This document shows positions 56,655 to 64,000 of a stretch of DNA of 64,000 nt, in pieces. Positions within the stretch are counted from its first letter, which is position 1, and every line of letters begins with the position of its first letter. The translations under genes and the position numbers were made by a program. This DNA is from Streptomyces sp. B3I8 (GTDB taxonomy: Bacteria > Actinomycetota > Actinomycetes > Streptomycetales > Streptomycetaceae): contig NZ_JAUSYN010000002.1 of NCBI RefSeq assembly GCF_030816915.1, positions 2,679,501-2,743,500 on the forward strand, read 5' to 3'. The notes beneath the pieces are model-generated. The model made no database searches. It was given only the letters and a program-made list of their open reading frames with translations, and was not told the DNA's origin.

Positions 56655-57857
56655 ATGCCCACCCCGACACCGCCGCCCGTCGCCACCCTCACCGCCGCGG
56701 ACGCCCGCCGCATCGCCCTGAGGGCCCAGGGATTCCTGGGCGCCCCCGACCGCCGCTCCGGCGTGCGAGGCGTCCTCCGCCACCTCGGCGCCGTCCAGCT
56801 CGACACCATCTCGGTCCTCGCCCGCTCCCACGAACTCGTCCCGTACGCCCGCCTGGGCGCCGTGGGCCGCACCACGGTCGAGGACGCGTACTGGACGAGG
56901 AGCACCCCCGGCGCCCCCGCGTCCCCGCACGCCTTCGAGTACTGGTCCCACGCCGCCTGTCTCCTGCCCATCGAGGAGTGGCCGCACTTCGCCTTCCGCC
57001 GCCGCGCCTACCGTGCGCGCCCGCACTGGAACCACGCGCTCCCCGACGGCGCCTACGACCAGGTGATCAAACAGCTCCGCACGGAGGGCCCGCTGACCGC
57101 CACGGACCTGGGCGGCGCCAAGAAGACCAGCGAGTGGTGGGACTGGTCGGGCACGAAGGTGGCCGTCGAACGCGCCCTGATGTACGGCGAGGTGGTCTGC
57201 GTCGAGCGCCGGGGCTGGAAGCGGGTCTACGACCTCGCCGAGCGCGCCGTCCCCACCGAGCTGCTCCATGACGACCTGGACGACGCGGAGTGCCTGCGCC
57301 GCCTGGTCCGGCTGGCCGGCCGGTCCCTGGGCGTGGGCACGCGCGCGGACATCGCCGACTACCACCGGCTGAAGACCGAGCAGGTAGACGTGGTGATCGC
57401 GGACTCGGGACTGGTCCCGGTGACCGTCGAGGGCTGGGGCCGCCCGGCCTGGGCGGATCCCGCCGCCCTGGAGACGCCCCCGCGCGGCCGCCACCGCACG
57501 ACGCTGCTGTCGCCGTTCGACTCGCTCATATGGGAACGGGCACGCACGGAACGGATCTTCGGCTTCGTCCACCGCCTGGAGGCGTACGTCCCCAAGCCGA
57601 AGCGCGTGCACGGCTACTTCGCGATGCCGGTGCTGGCGGGCGGGCGGCTGGTCGGCCGGGTGGATCCGGCACGCGAGGGCCGCACCCTGGTGGCCCGTCA
57701 GGTCACGCTGGACGGCGCCAAGGCGGTCCCGGCCCTGGCACAGGCCCTGCTGGAGGCGGCGACCTGGGTGAACTGCACGAACGTGCGCGTCGAACGGGTG
57801 GACGCACCCGAACTGCGCGCGCCCCTCCTCACGGAACTGGCCCGCGCCCTTGGCTGA
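56655..57857 (+). CDS. winged-helix DNA glycosylase of the AlkX/YcaQ type
   Basis: A 400-residue protein of the HTH_42/DUF1006 family of interstrand-crosslink glycosylases. The start ARRIALRAQGFLG and the key motif VQLDTISVLARSHELV are present. The QxD pattern (Gln-Leu-Asp) groups it with YcaQ/AlkX rather than the QxQ group AlkZ, which is often linked to antibiotic clusters. It would remove alkylated bases or unhook crosslinks. ATG 56655 gives the family length. No biosynthetic cluster adjoins it, so a housekeeping repair role is likely. Confidence 0.85.
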   Translation: MPTPTPPPVATLTAADARRIALRAQGFLGAPDRRSGVRGVLRHLGAVQLDTISVLARSHELVPYARLGAVGRTTVEDAYWTRSTPGAPASPHAFEYWSHAACLLPIEEWPHFAFRRRAYRARPHWNHALPDGAYDQVIKQLRTEGPLTATDLGGAKKTSEWWDWSGTKVAVERALMYGEVVCVERRGWKRVYDLAERAVPTELLHDDLDDAECLRRLVRLAGRSLGVGTRADIADYHRLKTEQVDVVIADSGLVPVTVEGWGRPAWADPAALETPPRGRHRTTLLSPFDSLIWERARTERIFGFVHRLEAYVPKPKRVHGYFAMPVLAGGRLVGRVDPAREGRTLVARQVTLDGAKAVPALAQALLEAATWVNCTNVRVERVDAPELRAPLLTELARALG

Positions 57858-57869
57858 ACGACGGACCGA

Positions 57870-58652
57870 TCAACGGATCTCGAGGATCTTCTCCCGCATC
57901 GCGTACACCACGGCCTCCATCCTGGAATGCAGCTGAAGTTTCTCCAGGATGTTGCGCACGTGGTTCTTCACGGTGTTCTCGGAGATGAACAGCTCCTTGG
58001 CGATGTCCCGGTTGTTCATTCCGGTGGCGACGAGCTTGAGCACTTCGAGTTCCCGGTCGGTGAGGCGCGGCGCCGGCACCAGTCGGCGTTCATCCGTGCG
58101 CTGGATCATCGATTTGAACTCGGTGAGCAGTTTCGACGCCATCGAGGGACTGATCTGCGACTGTCCGTCGGCGACCGCGCGAATGGCCGTGGCAACCTCG
58201 TCCGTGGAGATCTCCTTGAGGAGGTATCCGGTCGCACCGGCCTTGATCGCGTCGTACAGATCGGCCTCTTCGTCGCTGATCGTCAGCATGATGATTTTCG
58301 CGCTGGGCGCCACTTCCTTGATCGACGTGCACGCCTCGATGCCGCCGCGCCGGGGCATTCGCACATCCATCAGCACGATGTCGGGCAGCAGATCGGCGGC
58401 CTTGTCCACGGCCTCCGCGCCGTCCCCGGCCTCTCCGACGACCTGGATGTCCTCCTCGGCCGCCAGCACGATCTCCAGGCCGCGACGGAAGAGGGCGTGG
58501 TCGTCGACGACCAGGACACGGATGGGCTCCTTGCGCGCCGCGCCCGCCTCCGGGCCCGTACCGCTCGCCCCACCTGTACCGCCCGCGCCCGTGTCGCCCG
58601 TGTCGCGGCCGTCGGCGTCCTCGTCCCGCGCCGGTCCGAAGCTGTCCGCCAT
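57870..58652 (-). CDS. NarL/FixJ-family response regulator
   Basis: A 260-residue response regulator. The receiver domain starts at about residue 43, with acidic pocket Asp50-Asp51, phospho-acceptor Asp96 (IVLMDVRMP) and Lys in LLKEIS. The C-terminal LuxR-type HTH reads LTDRELEVLKLVATGMNNRDIAKEL. The first 40 residues are a Gly/Asp/Thr-rich disordered extension. ATG 58652 follows GAGGAACG. No sensor kinase gene adjoins it, so it is an orphan regulator here. Confidence 0.93.
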   Translation of the reverse strand: MADSFGPARDEDADGRDTGDTGAGGTGGASGTGPEAGAARKEPIRVLVVDDHALFRRGLEIVLAAEEDIQVVGEAGDGAEAVDKAADLLPDIVLMDVRMPRRGGIEACTSIKEVAPSAKIIMLTISDEEADLYDAIKAGATGYLLKEISTDEVATAIRAVADGQSQISPSMASKLLTEFKSMIQRTDERRLVPAPRLTDRELEVLKLVATGMNNRDIAKELFISENTVKNHVRNILEKLQLHSRMEAVVYAMREKILEIR

Positions 58653-58797
58653 CGTTCCTCCCCCTGAAGGCTGTGGCCTGTGGTCCTGTGCCATCGCCAA
58701 CCCAAGGCAACGGCCCACCGGTTGGGCCGGTGCGGCCATGATTCCATGCCGCGACGACCGCGAGGTGACGGAGCGCGGTACGAAGGGGTGGCACGCC

Positions 58798-58835
58798 GGT
58801 GCCCCTGGGGGGCGCACAGGCTCACCAGGGGCACC
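58798..58835 (-). terminator. terminator after hpf
   Basis: GGTGCCCCTGG and CCAGGGGCACC form a perfect 11-bp stem, 73 bp downstream of the hpf stop on the minus strand and upstream of the response regulator gene. Confidence 0.75.
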
Positions 58836-58907
58836 GACTGGGACCGACTGCGCCGACGCTGCCGACGTGTTCCGCCGAGGGGACCTGCCGGGGCGTCGGC
58901 CGGGCGG

Positions 58908-59600
58908 TCAGCCGCCGAGCGCGCTGCCCGCGTCACCGGTCTGCGACCGGGCGACCATGGGGTCGGTGTTGAGGTGGATGACGCCGTAGTCGTACGCGTG
59001 GCGCCGGTAGACGACGCTGGGTTCCTTGGTCTCGGAATCGATGAACAGGTAGAAGTCGTGCCCGACCAGTTCCATCTCGTAGAGGGCCTGGTCGAGTGTC
59101 ATCGGGGACGCGACGTGGGTCTTCTCGCGGACGACGAGCGGGCCGTCGCCCGTCACCTCCAGGGAGCCGATCCTCTTCGTCGGCACCGCCTCCGGTTCCG
59201 TCGCGACGACGCCACCGCCGTTGCCGGCCAGGGTGGCCGCGTCCGGGACGTGGTCGGGGACGTCGGCGGCCGAGAGCCGCTTGGTGCCACGCCGTGCGCA
59301 CCGCTTGTCGTGCTGCTTGCGCAGCCGGGCCTCGAGCTTGTCGGTGGCCAGGTCCAGTGCCGCGTAGGGGTCGCTGGCCGCCGCCTCCGCCCGGATCACC
59401 GGACCGCGGGAGCGGAGCGTGATCTCCACCCGGTCGGACCTGTCCGCCTGACGGGGGTTGGGCTCCTTGGACACCTCGACGTCCAGGCTCATCACCTTGC
59501 CGTCGAGCTTCTGGATCTTCTCCAGCTTCAGCTTCTCGGCCACGTGCTTCCGGAACCGCTCGGGCACCTCGGTCTTGCGGCCCTTGACGACGATGTCCAC
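58908..59600 (-). CDS. hpf: long-form ribosome hibernation-promoting factor
   Basis: A 230-residue long HPF. The N-terminal S30AE domain (VDIVVKGRKTEVPERFRKHV to EARLRKQHDKR) binds near the decoding site. A linker follows, and the C-terminal dimerisation domain (ALYEMELVGHDFYLFIDSETKEPSVVYRRHAYDYGVI) pairs two 70S ribosomes into 100S particles. I chose GTG 59600 with ACGGAG upstream; ATG 59630 is in frame and possible. Expression in stationary phase or stress is expected. Confidence 0.95.
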   Translation of the reverse strand: MDIVVKGRKTEVPERFRKHVAEKLKLEKIQKLDGKVMSLDVEVSKEPNPRQADRSDRVEITLRSRGPVIRAEAAASDPYAALDLATDKLEARLRKQHDKRCARRGTKRLSAADVPDHVPDAATLAGNGGGVVATEPEAVPTKRIGSLEVTGDGPLVVREKTHVASPMTLDQALYEMELVGHDFYLFIDSETKEPSVVYRRHAYDYGVIHLNTDPMVARSQTGDAGSALGG

Positions 59601-59912
59601 GCAGAACTCCGTTCCCGGATCACTCCGCATCCCGGCGGAGCATCTCCCTGTTGCACCAGGTTCCGGTGGGCACCGGAACCTCGGACTCGGTGACGTCCAC
59701 CTCCTCCTCCCCCGTGGGCGGGAACTCCATCCCACCGCTGCGAGTGAATACGCCTCACCGCGGCACCGCGTTCGGATCGACGAGGTACCGGCTGGGCCAT
59801 TCCCTCACAACCGAACATATCTCGCCCGGACGGATGTCGTCACCCTCTACTGTGGGGTACCTCCGTTCAGGGGAATTACCCTTCTATTACCTGCAACGAC
59901 AGACGTTCTCAG
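59601..59912 (-). promoter_or_regulatory. hpf upstream region with strong hairpin
   Basis: This 312-bp stretch separates hpf from comF on the same strand. A near-perfect hairpin, AGGTTCCGGTG / CACCGGAACCT (59658-59681), lies 58 bases before the hpf start, probably in its leader. An A/T-richer zone near 59870-59905, with GGTAATTCCCC and GTAATAGAAGG on the minus strand, is the likely promoter zone. No ORF is supported. Confidence 0.45.
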
Positions 59913-60686
59913 TCAGTTCCGGTTGGTTTCGAAAGAATCGGACGGCGCCGCGACCACGGCCGCGCGGAGCGGCGGCACGCCGGGACCGTGAGCACCCGTC
60001 GCCGGTCGTTCCTCCGTAGCTTCCCCGGCAGCAACGCCGTACACCCGTGCGCCCGTGAAGGACGTGCGCACGGCGCGGGCGGCCTCCGTGAGTGTGGCGC
60101 CGGTGGTCATCAGGTCGTCGACGAGCACGACGCGGCCGCTTCCGTGCGCCAGCAGCCGCTCACCGCCGGGCACGACCTCTAGGGCGCCGGCGAGGTTGGC
60201 CAGCCGCTGCGGGGAGCTCAGCCCCGCCTGGTCGGCCACAGGGCGCCGCTGCCGCAGTACGGCCGCCACGCGGGCGGCCGTTCCCGTCCGCCGCAGCTCG
60301 CCGGCGGCGGCGAGCGCGATCCGGCGCATCGCGTCGTGTCCCCGCGCGCGCACGGTCCCGCGCGCCGACGGCACCGGTACGAGCACCGCGTCCCGCCCAC
60401 CCACCGCGTCCCTCACAGCGCCGGCCAGCGCCACCCCGAGCGGCCCGGCGAGCGCGAGCGCACCACGTTCCTTGTGCGCGAGCAGCACGGCGCGCACCAC
60501 GTCCCGGTACGCCGCCGCCGCATGCACCGGCGGCAGCCCCACCGCCTCCGCCCCCGGCCGCACCCGCCCCGGCACGCCCCCGCAGAGCGCCGCCCGGCAC
60601 CCCTCGCACAACACGACCCGCCCGCGACCGCACCCCTCGCACTCCCCCGCCAGAACCAGCCCCACCACTTCCCGCCACCACCACAT
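59913..60686 (-). CDS. ComF-family phosphoribosyltransferase-like protein
   Basis: A 257-residue ComF-type protein. A small N-terminal zinc knuckle (CEGCGRGRVVLCEGC) precedes a phosphoribosyltransferase fold with the PRPP motif VVLVDDLMTTGAT. In competent bacteria ComF helps DNA uptake; in actinobacteria its role is unclear. ATG 60686 follows GGGGG. It lies between lpqB and hpf, an order also found in mycobacteria. Confidence 0.9.
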   Translation of the reverse strand: MWWWREVVGLVLAGECEGCGRGRVVLCEGCRAALCGGVPGRVRPGAEAVGLPPVHAAAAYRDVVRAVLLAHKERGALALAGPLGVALAGAVRDAVGGRDAVLVPVPSARGTVRARGHDAMRRIALAAAGELRRTGTAARVAAVLRQRRPVADQAGLSSPQRLANLAGALEVVPGGERLLAHGSGRVVLVDDLMTTGATLTEAARAVRTSFTGARVYGVAAGEATEERPATGAHGPGVPPLRAAVVAAPSDSFETNRN

Positions 60687-60787
60687 ACCCCCGCACTCTC
60701 CCCCATGTCCCCGCGGAGCGGGGGAGCCTGTGGACAACCCCCGGGGGCTGGTGCGGGAGCGGGGCCTCGACGAGGAGGGGCGCACTG

Positions 60788-62749
60788 CTACCCCGGGTAG
60801 ACCGGCGCCGTCCCGTCCTTGATCACCTTTTGCCACTGCGCCCCGGAGGACAGGCGCACGATCCCGTCCTCCGAGAACGCCACCAACGGCAACCGCTCGT
60901 CCTCCGACGCCGCGATCTGCTTCACGCCCGTCAGGGATGCCGGCGCCGACCCCGCCGGTGTGGACCCGTCGACCTGCACGTACCGGATCTGCTGCACACC
61001 GCCCGACTCACGCCCGACCACCACGAGCCGGCTGTCCCCCGCCCACGACATCGCCGTCACCGCCTCGAACTGAGGCATGAGCGACCGCAGCTCCAGAATC
61101 GAGACGACGGTCCGCGCCCTGGCGCCACCACTGTCGGCACCACCGGCCCCGCCACCGTCGTTCCCGGTCCCGTTCCCGTTCCCGTCCCCCGCGGACTTCT
61201 CCCGCTCGATCCGCCCGATCTGCAGCGACGTCTTGCCGCCCTTCTCCACGATCAGCGCGACCCGCACACCGTCCCCCGCGACCCGCACCGCGTCGATCCG
61301 CCCGTCCAGTCCGGGCGTGGCGACCTCCACCGGCTCGCCCGCGCCCTTCTCGAACAGCAGCAGCCGGGGGTCCTGCGGATTGCGGTCGGCCACCCACAGG
61401 TCACCCCGGCTGTCCCAGCTGGGCGTGGTCAGCCGGTCGTCCGGTGACGCACCCTGGCTCCGCAGCACCGCGCTCCCCAACGGCGCGTCCGGCACCAGCG
61501 ACCCCACGTACAGCGAACGCCCGTCGGCCGAGACCCCCGCCGCGGTCCTCTCGTCGCGCGAGACGGCGGCGGCCCGCAGCGGCGCGGTTCCCTCGCCGAG
61601 CGCCCCCGGCACCTGCTCGGCGTCCGTCCCGCCGGCGGTCATCCGCACCAGCCGGTGCTTGTCGTCGATGAAGTACTCGTACTCGGGCCGCTTCGCGGTG
61701 CCGTGCGAGGCGATGTCCTGGGCGTGGTCCTCGTCGAGCGCGCACAGCTGCGTACCGTCGGACTTCTGCAGCTCCACCGAGGTCACCCCGGTCGGCGTGA
61801 GGTCCTGGAGCGTGAACAGCAGCTGCGCCGCCATCCTGGCGCACTGCCCGGAACCGACCCGGTCCGCCGCCTTGTTCAGGGGCACGGTGAGCCGGTTCTG
61901 GTCGTTGGGCGTCAGCGCACCGGCTCCCCGGCGCAGCGCGACCCCCGAGGGAAACCCGGACCGCGCGACCGGCGCCAGCCAGCGTGTGGGCCCCTTCAGC
62001 AGGGCCTGGATCACCTGGGTCACCGGGTCGACCTGCTTGCGCACGTACACCGGGTCGGCGACGGTGCTCAGCCGGCCGGCCGCCGTCGTCGGCCCGTTGG
62101 AGGCGAAGTAGTACTTGTTGACCGACTCGTAGTTGCGCTGGAAGTCGGAGGCGCCGATCACCACCCCTTGGGGCAACGCGTCGATGCGCCACTGCTTGCT
62201 GCCCTTGTCCTGCACGAGGTGGATCGTCTTCGCGTACGACCCGGCGTCGGACGAGTACACGTGCTGTCCGTCCACGCGGGCGACCCGTCGGCCGGCCAGG
62301 TCGAACGCGTAGTCGTCGCCGCTCTCCCGGTTGCCGGTGTGTTCGGCCACCGGGTTCGGACCGTCGTCGAGCACCGTGATCGACCGCTCCGGCCGCCACT
62401 GGTGCGAGGCCTTGCCGGTCAGGTATTTGCGCGCGGTCTCGTACTGCGGGTCGTCGCTGGTCAGCGCCTCGAGGAAGCCCTGGACGATCTCCGCGGGCGA
62501 GGCGTTCTCGCGCGGCGGCAGCGCGAAGACCCGGACCTGCGGGTCCTGTCGCGGCGTCGACTCGACCCCGCGCAGATCACCGCCGTCCGGCATCGACGCG
62601 CATCCCGCCAGCAGCACACCGGCGCACCCGAGGTACATCGCGGCGCGCACCCGGCTCGGCCGGCCGCCGGCCACGTCGCTCACGCGCCGCGCCGGTTCCC
62701 CGGCCCCGCCGGACGTCCCACGACGCCGGCCGCCCCCCTCAGCCCTCAC
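60788..62749 (-). CDS. lpqB: MtrAB-associated lipoprotein LpqB
   Basis: A 653-residue lipoprotein. A lipobox (VLLAGCAS) follows a basic N-terminus. A GerMN-like region (ALPPRENASPAEIVQGFLEAL) comes next, and the C-terminal half is a beta-propeller-like domain (ASEDERLPLVAFSEDG). LpqB modulates the MtrB sensor in actinobacteria. I chose GTG 62749 because GGGGAGG lies about 6 bases upstream and it overlaps the mtrB stop by 11 bp; GTG 62683 would shorten the pre-lipobox tail. Confidence 0.93.
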   Translation of the reverse strand: MRAEGGGRRRGTSGGAGEPARRVSDVAGGRPSRVRAAMYLGCAGVLLAGCASMPDGGDLRGVESTPRQDPQVRVFALPPRENASPAEIVQGFLEALTSDDPQYETARKYLTGKASHQWRPERSITVLDDGPNPVAEHTGNRESGDDYAFDLAGRRVARVDGQHVYSSDAGSYAKTIHLVQDKGSKQWRIDALPQGVVIGASDFQRNYESVNKYYFASNGPTTAAGRLSTVADPVYVRKQVDPVTQVIQALLKGPTRWLAPVARSGFPSGVALRRGAGALTPNDQNRLTVPLNKAADRVGSGQCARMAAQLLFTLQDLTPTGVTSVELQKSDGTQLCALDEDHAQDIASHGTAKRPEYEYFIDDKHRLVRMTAGGTDAEQVPGALGEGTAPLRAAAVSRDERTAAGVSADGRSLYVGSLVPDAPLGSAVLRSQGASPDDRLTTPSWDSRGDLWVADRNPQDPRLLLFEKGAGEPVEVATPGLDGRIDAVRVAGDGVRVALIVEKGGKTSLQIGRIEREKSAGDGNGNGTGNDGGGAGGADSGGARARTVVSILELRSLMPQFEAVTAMSWAGDSRLVVVGRESGGVQQIRYVQVDGSTPAGSAPASLTGVKQIAASEDERLPLVAFSEDGIVRLSSGAQWQKVIKDGTAPVYPG

Positions 62750-64000
62750 CGATGGCCTCCCCTGGCCCACTGCCGCCCTCTGACGGCCCCTGCGTCGCCC
62801 TGCCTGCCGCACTGCCGTTACTCGCGGTACGCGTCGCACCCACTGCGCCCGCCGCACTCGCCGCCTCTGCCGTGCCGTCCGGTCCGCCCGGCCCGCCGCC
62901 TCCCGCAGGGGCGTCCTGCCGCCGCACGCCACCCGAGGTGCGCGGTACGACGCGGGCACCGTTGCCGGGCAGCGCGGTCGGGTCGGCCGCCGGGCTCACC
63001 GAGGCCAGCCGCGGGGTGCGCGGCGGCAGCGGCCCCCGGTCGCCGGTGGTGGGCTGCAAGGGCACCGAGGAGACATTGCTCGCCGCCGCTTCCGGCGCGC
63101 GAACGGAACCGGTCCGCCTGTCGGCTCCCGCCTCGGCGCCCGGTCCGCCGTCGTCGCGCCGTCCGGTGCCCTTGCGTCCGCGCTTGCGCCGCGAGTCCGC
63201 CGGTTCCAGCGGTATCGGGGACCCCCGCAGCGGCTCGTCCGCGGTGCGCGGCAGCGTCAGCCGAAACTGCGATCCGCCGCCCGGTTCGCCCCACGCCTGC
63301 AGCCAGCCGCCGTGCAGCCGGGCGTCCTCCAGGGCGATCGACAGCCCCAGACCGGTGCCTCCGGTGGTGCGCGCGCGTGCCGGGTCCGCCCGCCAGAAGC
63401 GGCTGAACACCCGGGTGGCCTCCCCGGGCTTCAGACCCACCCCGTAGTCGCGCACCGCCACCGCCACCGCGCCGCCCGCGGCGGCCAGCTTGACGACGAC
63501 GTCCCGGCCCTCACCGTGCTCCACGGCGTTGACGACGAGGTTGCGCAGCACCCGCTCCACACGCCGGGCGTCGGCCTCGGCCACGACGGGCTGCTGGTCG
63601 CCCACGACCCGTACTCGGGTGCCCTTGCGCTCGGCGAGCGGCTCGGCCCCGCTGACCACCCGCCGTACGACCTCGCGCAGGTCGATCGGCTCGGCCTCCA
63701 GTGCCGCCGCGCCCGCGTCGAACCGGCTGATCTCCAGGAGGTCGGCCAGCAGCGTCTCGAACCGGTCCAGCTGGTCGGCGAGGAGCTCCGCCGACCGGGC
63801 GGTCACCGGGTCGAAGTCCACCCGCGCGTCATGGATGACGTCCGCCGCCATCCGTACGGTCGTCAGCGGGGTGCGCAGCTCGTGCGAGACGTCCGACACG
63901 AACCGGCGCTGCATCCGCGACAGATCCTCCAGCTGCTGGATCTTGAGCTGCAGGTTCTGCGCCATCTTGTTGAAGGCCTCGCCCAGGCGGGCGATGTCGT
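62739..64000 (-). CDS. mtrB: sensor histidine kinase MtrB (partial, 5' end outside window)
   Basis: The C-terminal 420 residues of a membrane sensor kinase. The window edge cuts the end of the HAMP domain (ARLGEAFNKM). The H box is FVSDVSHELRTPLTTVRMAAD with the phospho-His, the N box is VLRNLVVNAVEHGEG and the G boxes are DYGVGL and GGTGLGLSIA. A C-terminal tail of about 150 residues, Pro/Gly/Arg-rich, is disordered. It signals to MtrA and overlaps lpqB, so the two are co-expressed. Confidence 0.95.
   Translation of the reverse strand, partial: DIARLGEAFNKMAQNLQLKIQQLEDLSRMQRRFVSDVSHELRTPLTTVRMAADVIHDARVDFDPVTARSAELLADQLDRFETLLADLLEISRFDAGAAALEAEPIDLREVVRRVVSGAEPLAERKGTRVRVVGDQQPVVAEADARRVERVLRNLVVNAVEHGEGRDVVVKLAAAGGAVAVAVRDYGVGLKPGEATRVFSRFWRADPARARTTGGTGLGLSIALEDARLHGGWLQAWGEPGGGSQFRLTLPRTADEPLRGSPIPLEPADSRRKRGRKGTGRRDDGGPGAEAGADRRTGSVRAPEAAASNVSSVPLQPTTGDRGPLPPRTPRLASVSPAADPTALPGNGARVVPRTSGGVRRQDAPAGGGGPGGPDGTAEAASAAGAVGATRTASNGSAAGRATQGPSEGGSGPGEAIGEG

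Overview
The window is chromosomal DNA from a Streptomyces species. Evidence for this is the very high GC content with strong third-position GC bias, many GTG starts, the tmRNA tag ANTKRDSSAFALAA, the paired Ser/Thr kinase genes next to prfB and ftsEX, and the secA - hpf - comF - lpqB - mtrB block. From memory, the gene order matches the S. coelicolor core chromosome around SCO2940-SCO3012, and the right end is also syntenic with M. tuberculosis Rv3235-Rv3245c. I see no rRNA or stand-alone tRNA gene, no CRISPR array and no complete transposase; one MITE-like element is present.

Layout. (1) 1-2526: tail of a sugar ABC permease and a GH31 alpha-xylosidase. (2) 2652-5391: a small accessory patch with a decayed fragment, a DUF397 / XRE regulator / HATPase trio typical of Streptomyces, a MITE-like element, a VOC protein and an orphan of lower GC. 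(3) 5459-12681: translation quality control and division genes (ssrA, smpB, S41 protease, ftsX, ftsE), a sortase-type repeat protein and prfB. (4) 13018-20892: two membrane Ser/Thr kinases (pkaB, pkaA) divergent from a large FHA-FtsK/EssC-like ATPase. (5) 21150-25232: a sugar ABC importer (binding protein and two permeases, no ATPase) with a 92-bp tandem repeat between the permease genes. (6) 25406-39766: a wall-glycopolymer region with two TagF-like polymerases fused to GT2 domains, two further GT2 enzymes, a GT87 membrane glycosyltransferase and a TagGH-type exporter. It is interrupted by an ohr/ohrR pair and a SnoaL/metallo-hydrolase pair. (7) 39937-44154: TetR and AraC regulators, an alpha/beta hydrolase and a large membrane protein. 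(8) 44332-52164: the giant NAD-glutamate dehydrogenase, a HAD hydrolase and two conserved actinobacterial proteins. (9) 52687-64000: secA, a GNAT, an AlkX-type glycosylase, a NarL-type regulator, hpf, comF, lpqB and the 3' part of mtrB.

How the genes work together. ssrA and smpB form the trans-translation pair. ftsEX link peptidoglycan hydrolysis to division. The kinases and the FHA protein are a plausible phospho-signalling set. The TagF/GT2/TagGH genes should build and export an anionic wall polymer. LpqB and MtrB work in one envelope-stress and cell-cycle signalling system.

Most notable non-textbook signals: a chain of three identical 31-codon ORFs, each joined by an ATGA overlap, between two permease genes (23997-24313); an intergenic-type repeat of about 112 bp that sits in frame inside a membrane-protein gene (43357-43468) and recurs intergenically at 50006-50119; an EssC-like ATPase with no visible membrane segment and Arg in place of the Walker A Lys; a TagF-like enzyme lacking the first conserved His; and a degenerate tandem repeat of about 23 bp between the Rv3235-like gene and secA. 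I found no clear new multi-gene system, and I rate these as local oddities.
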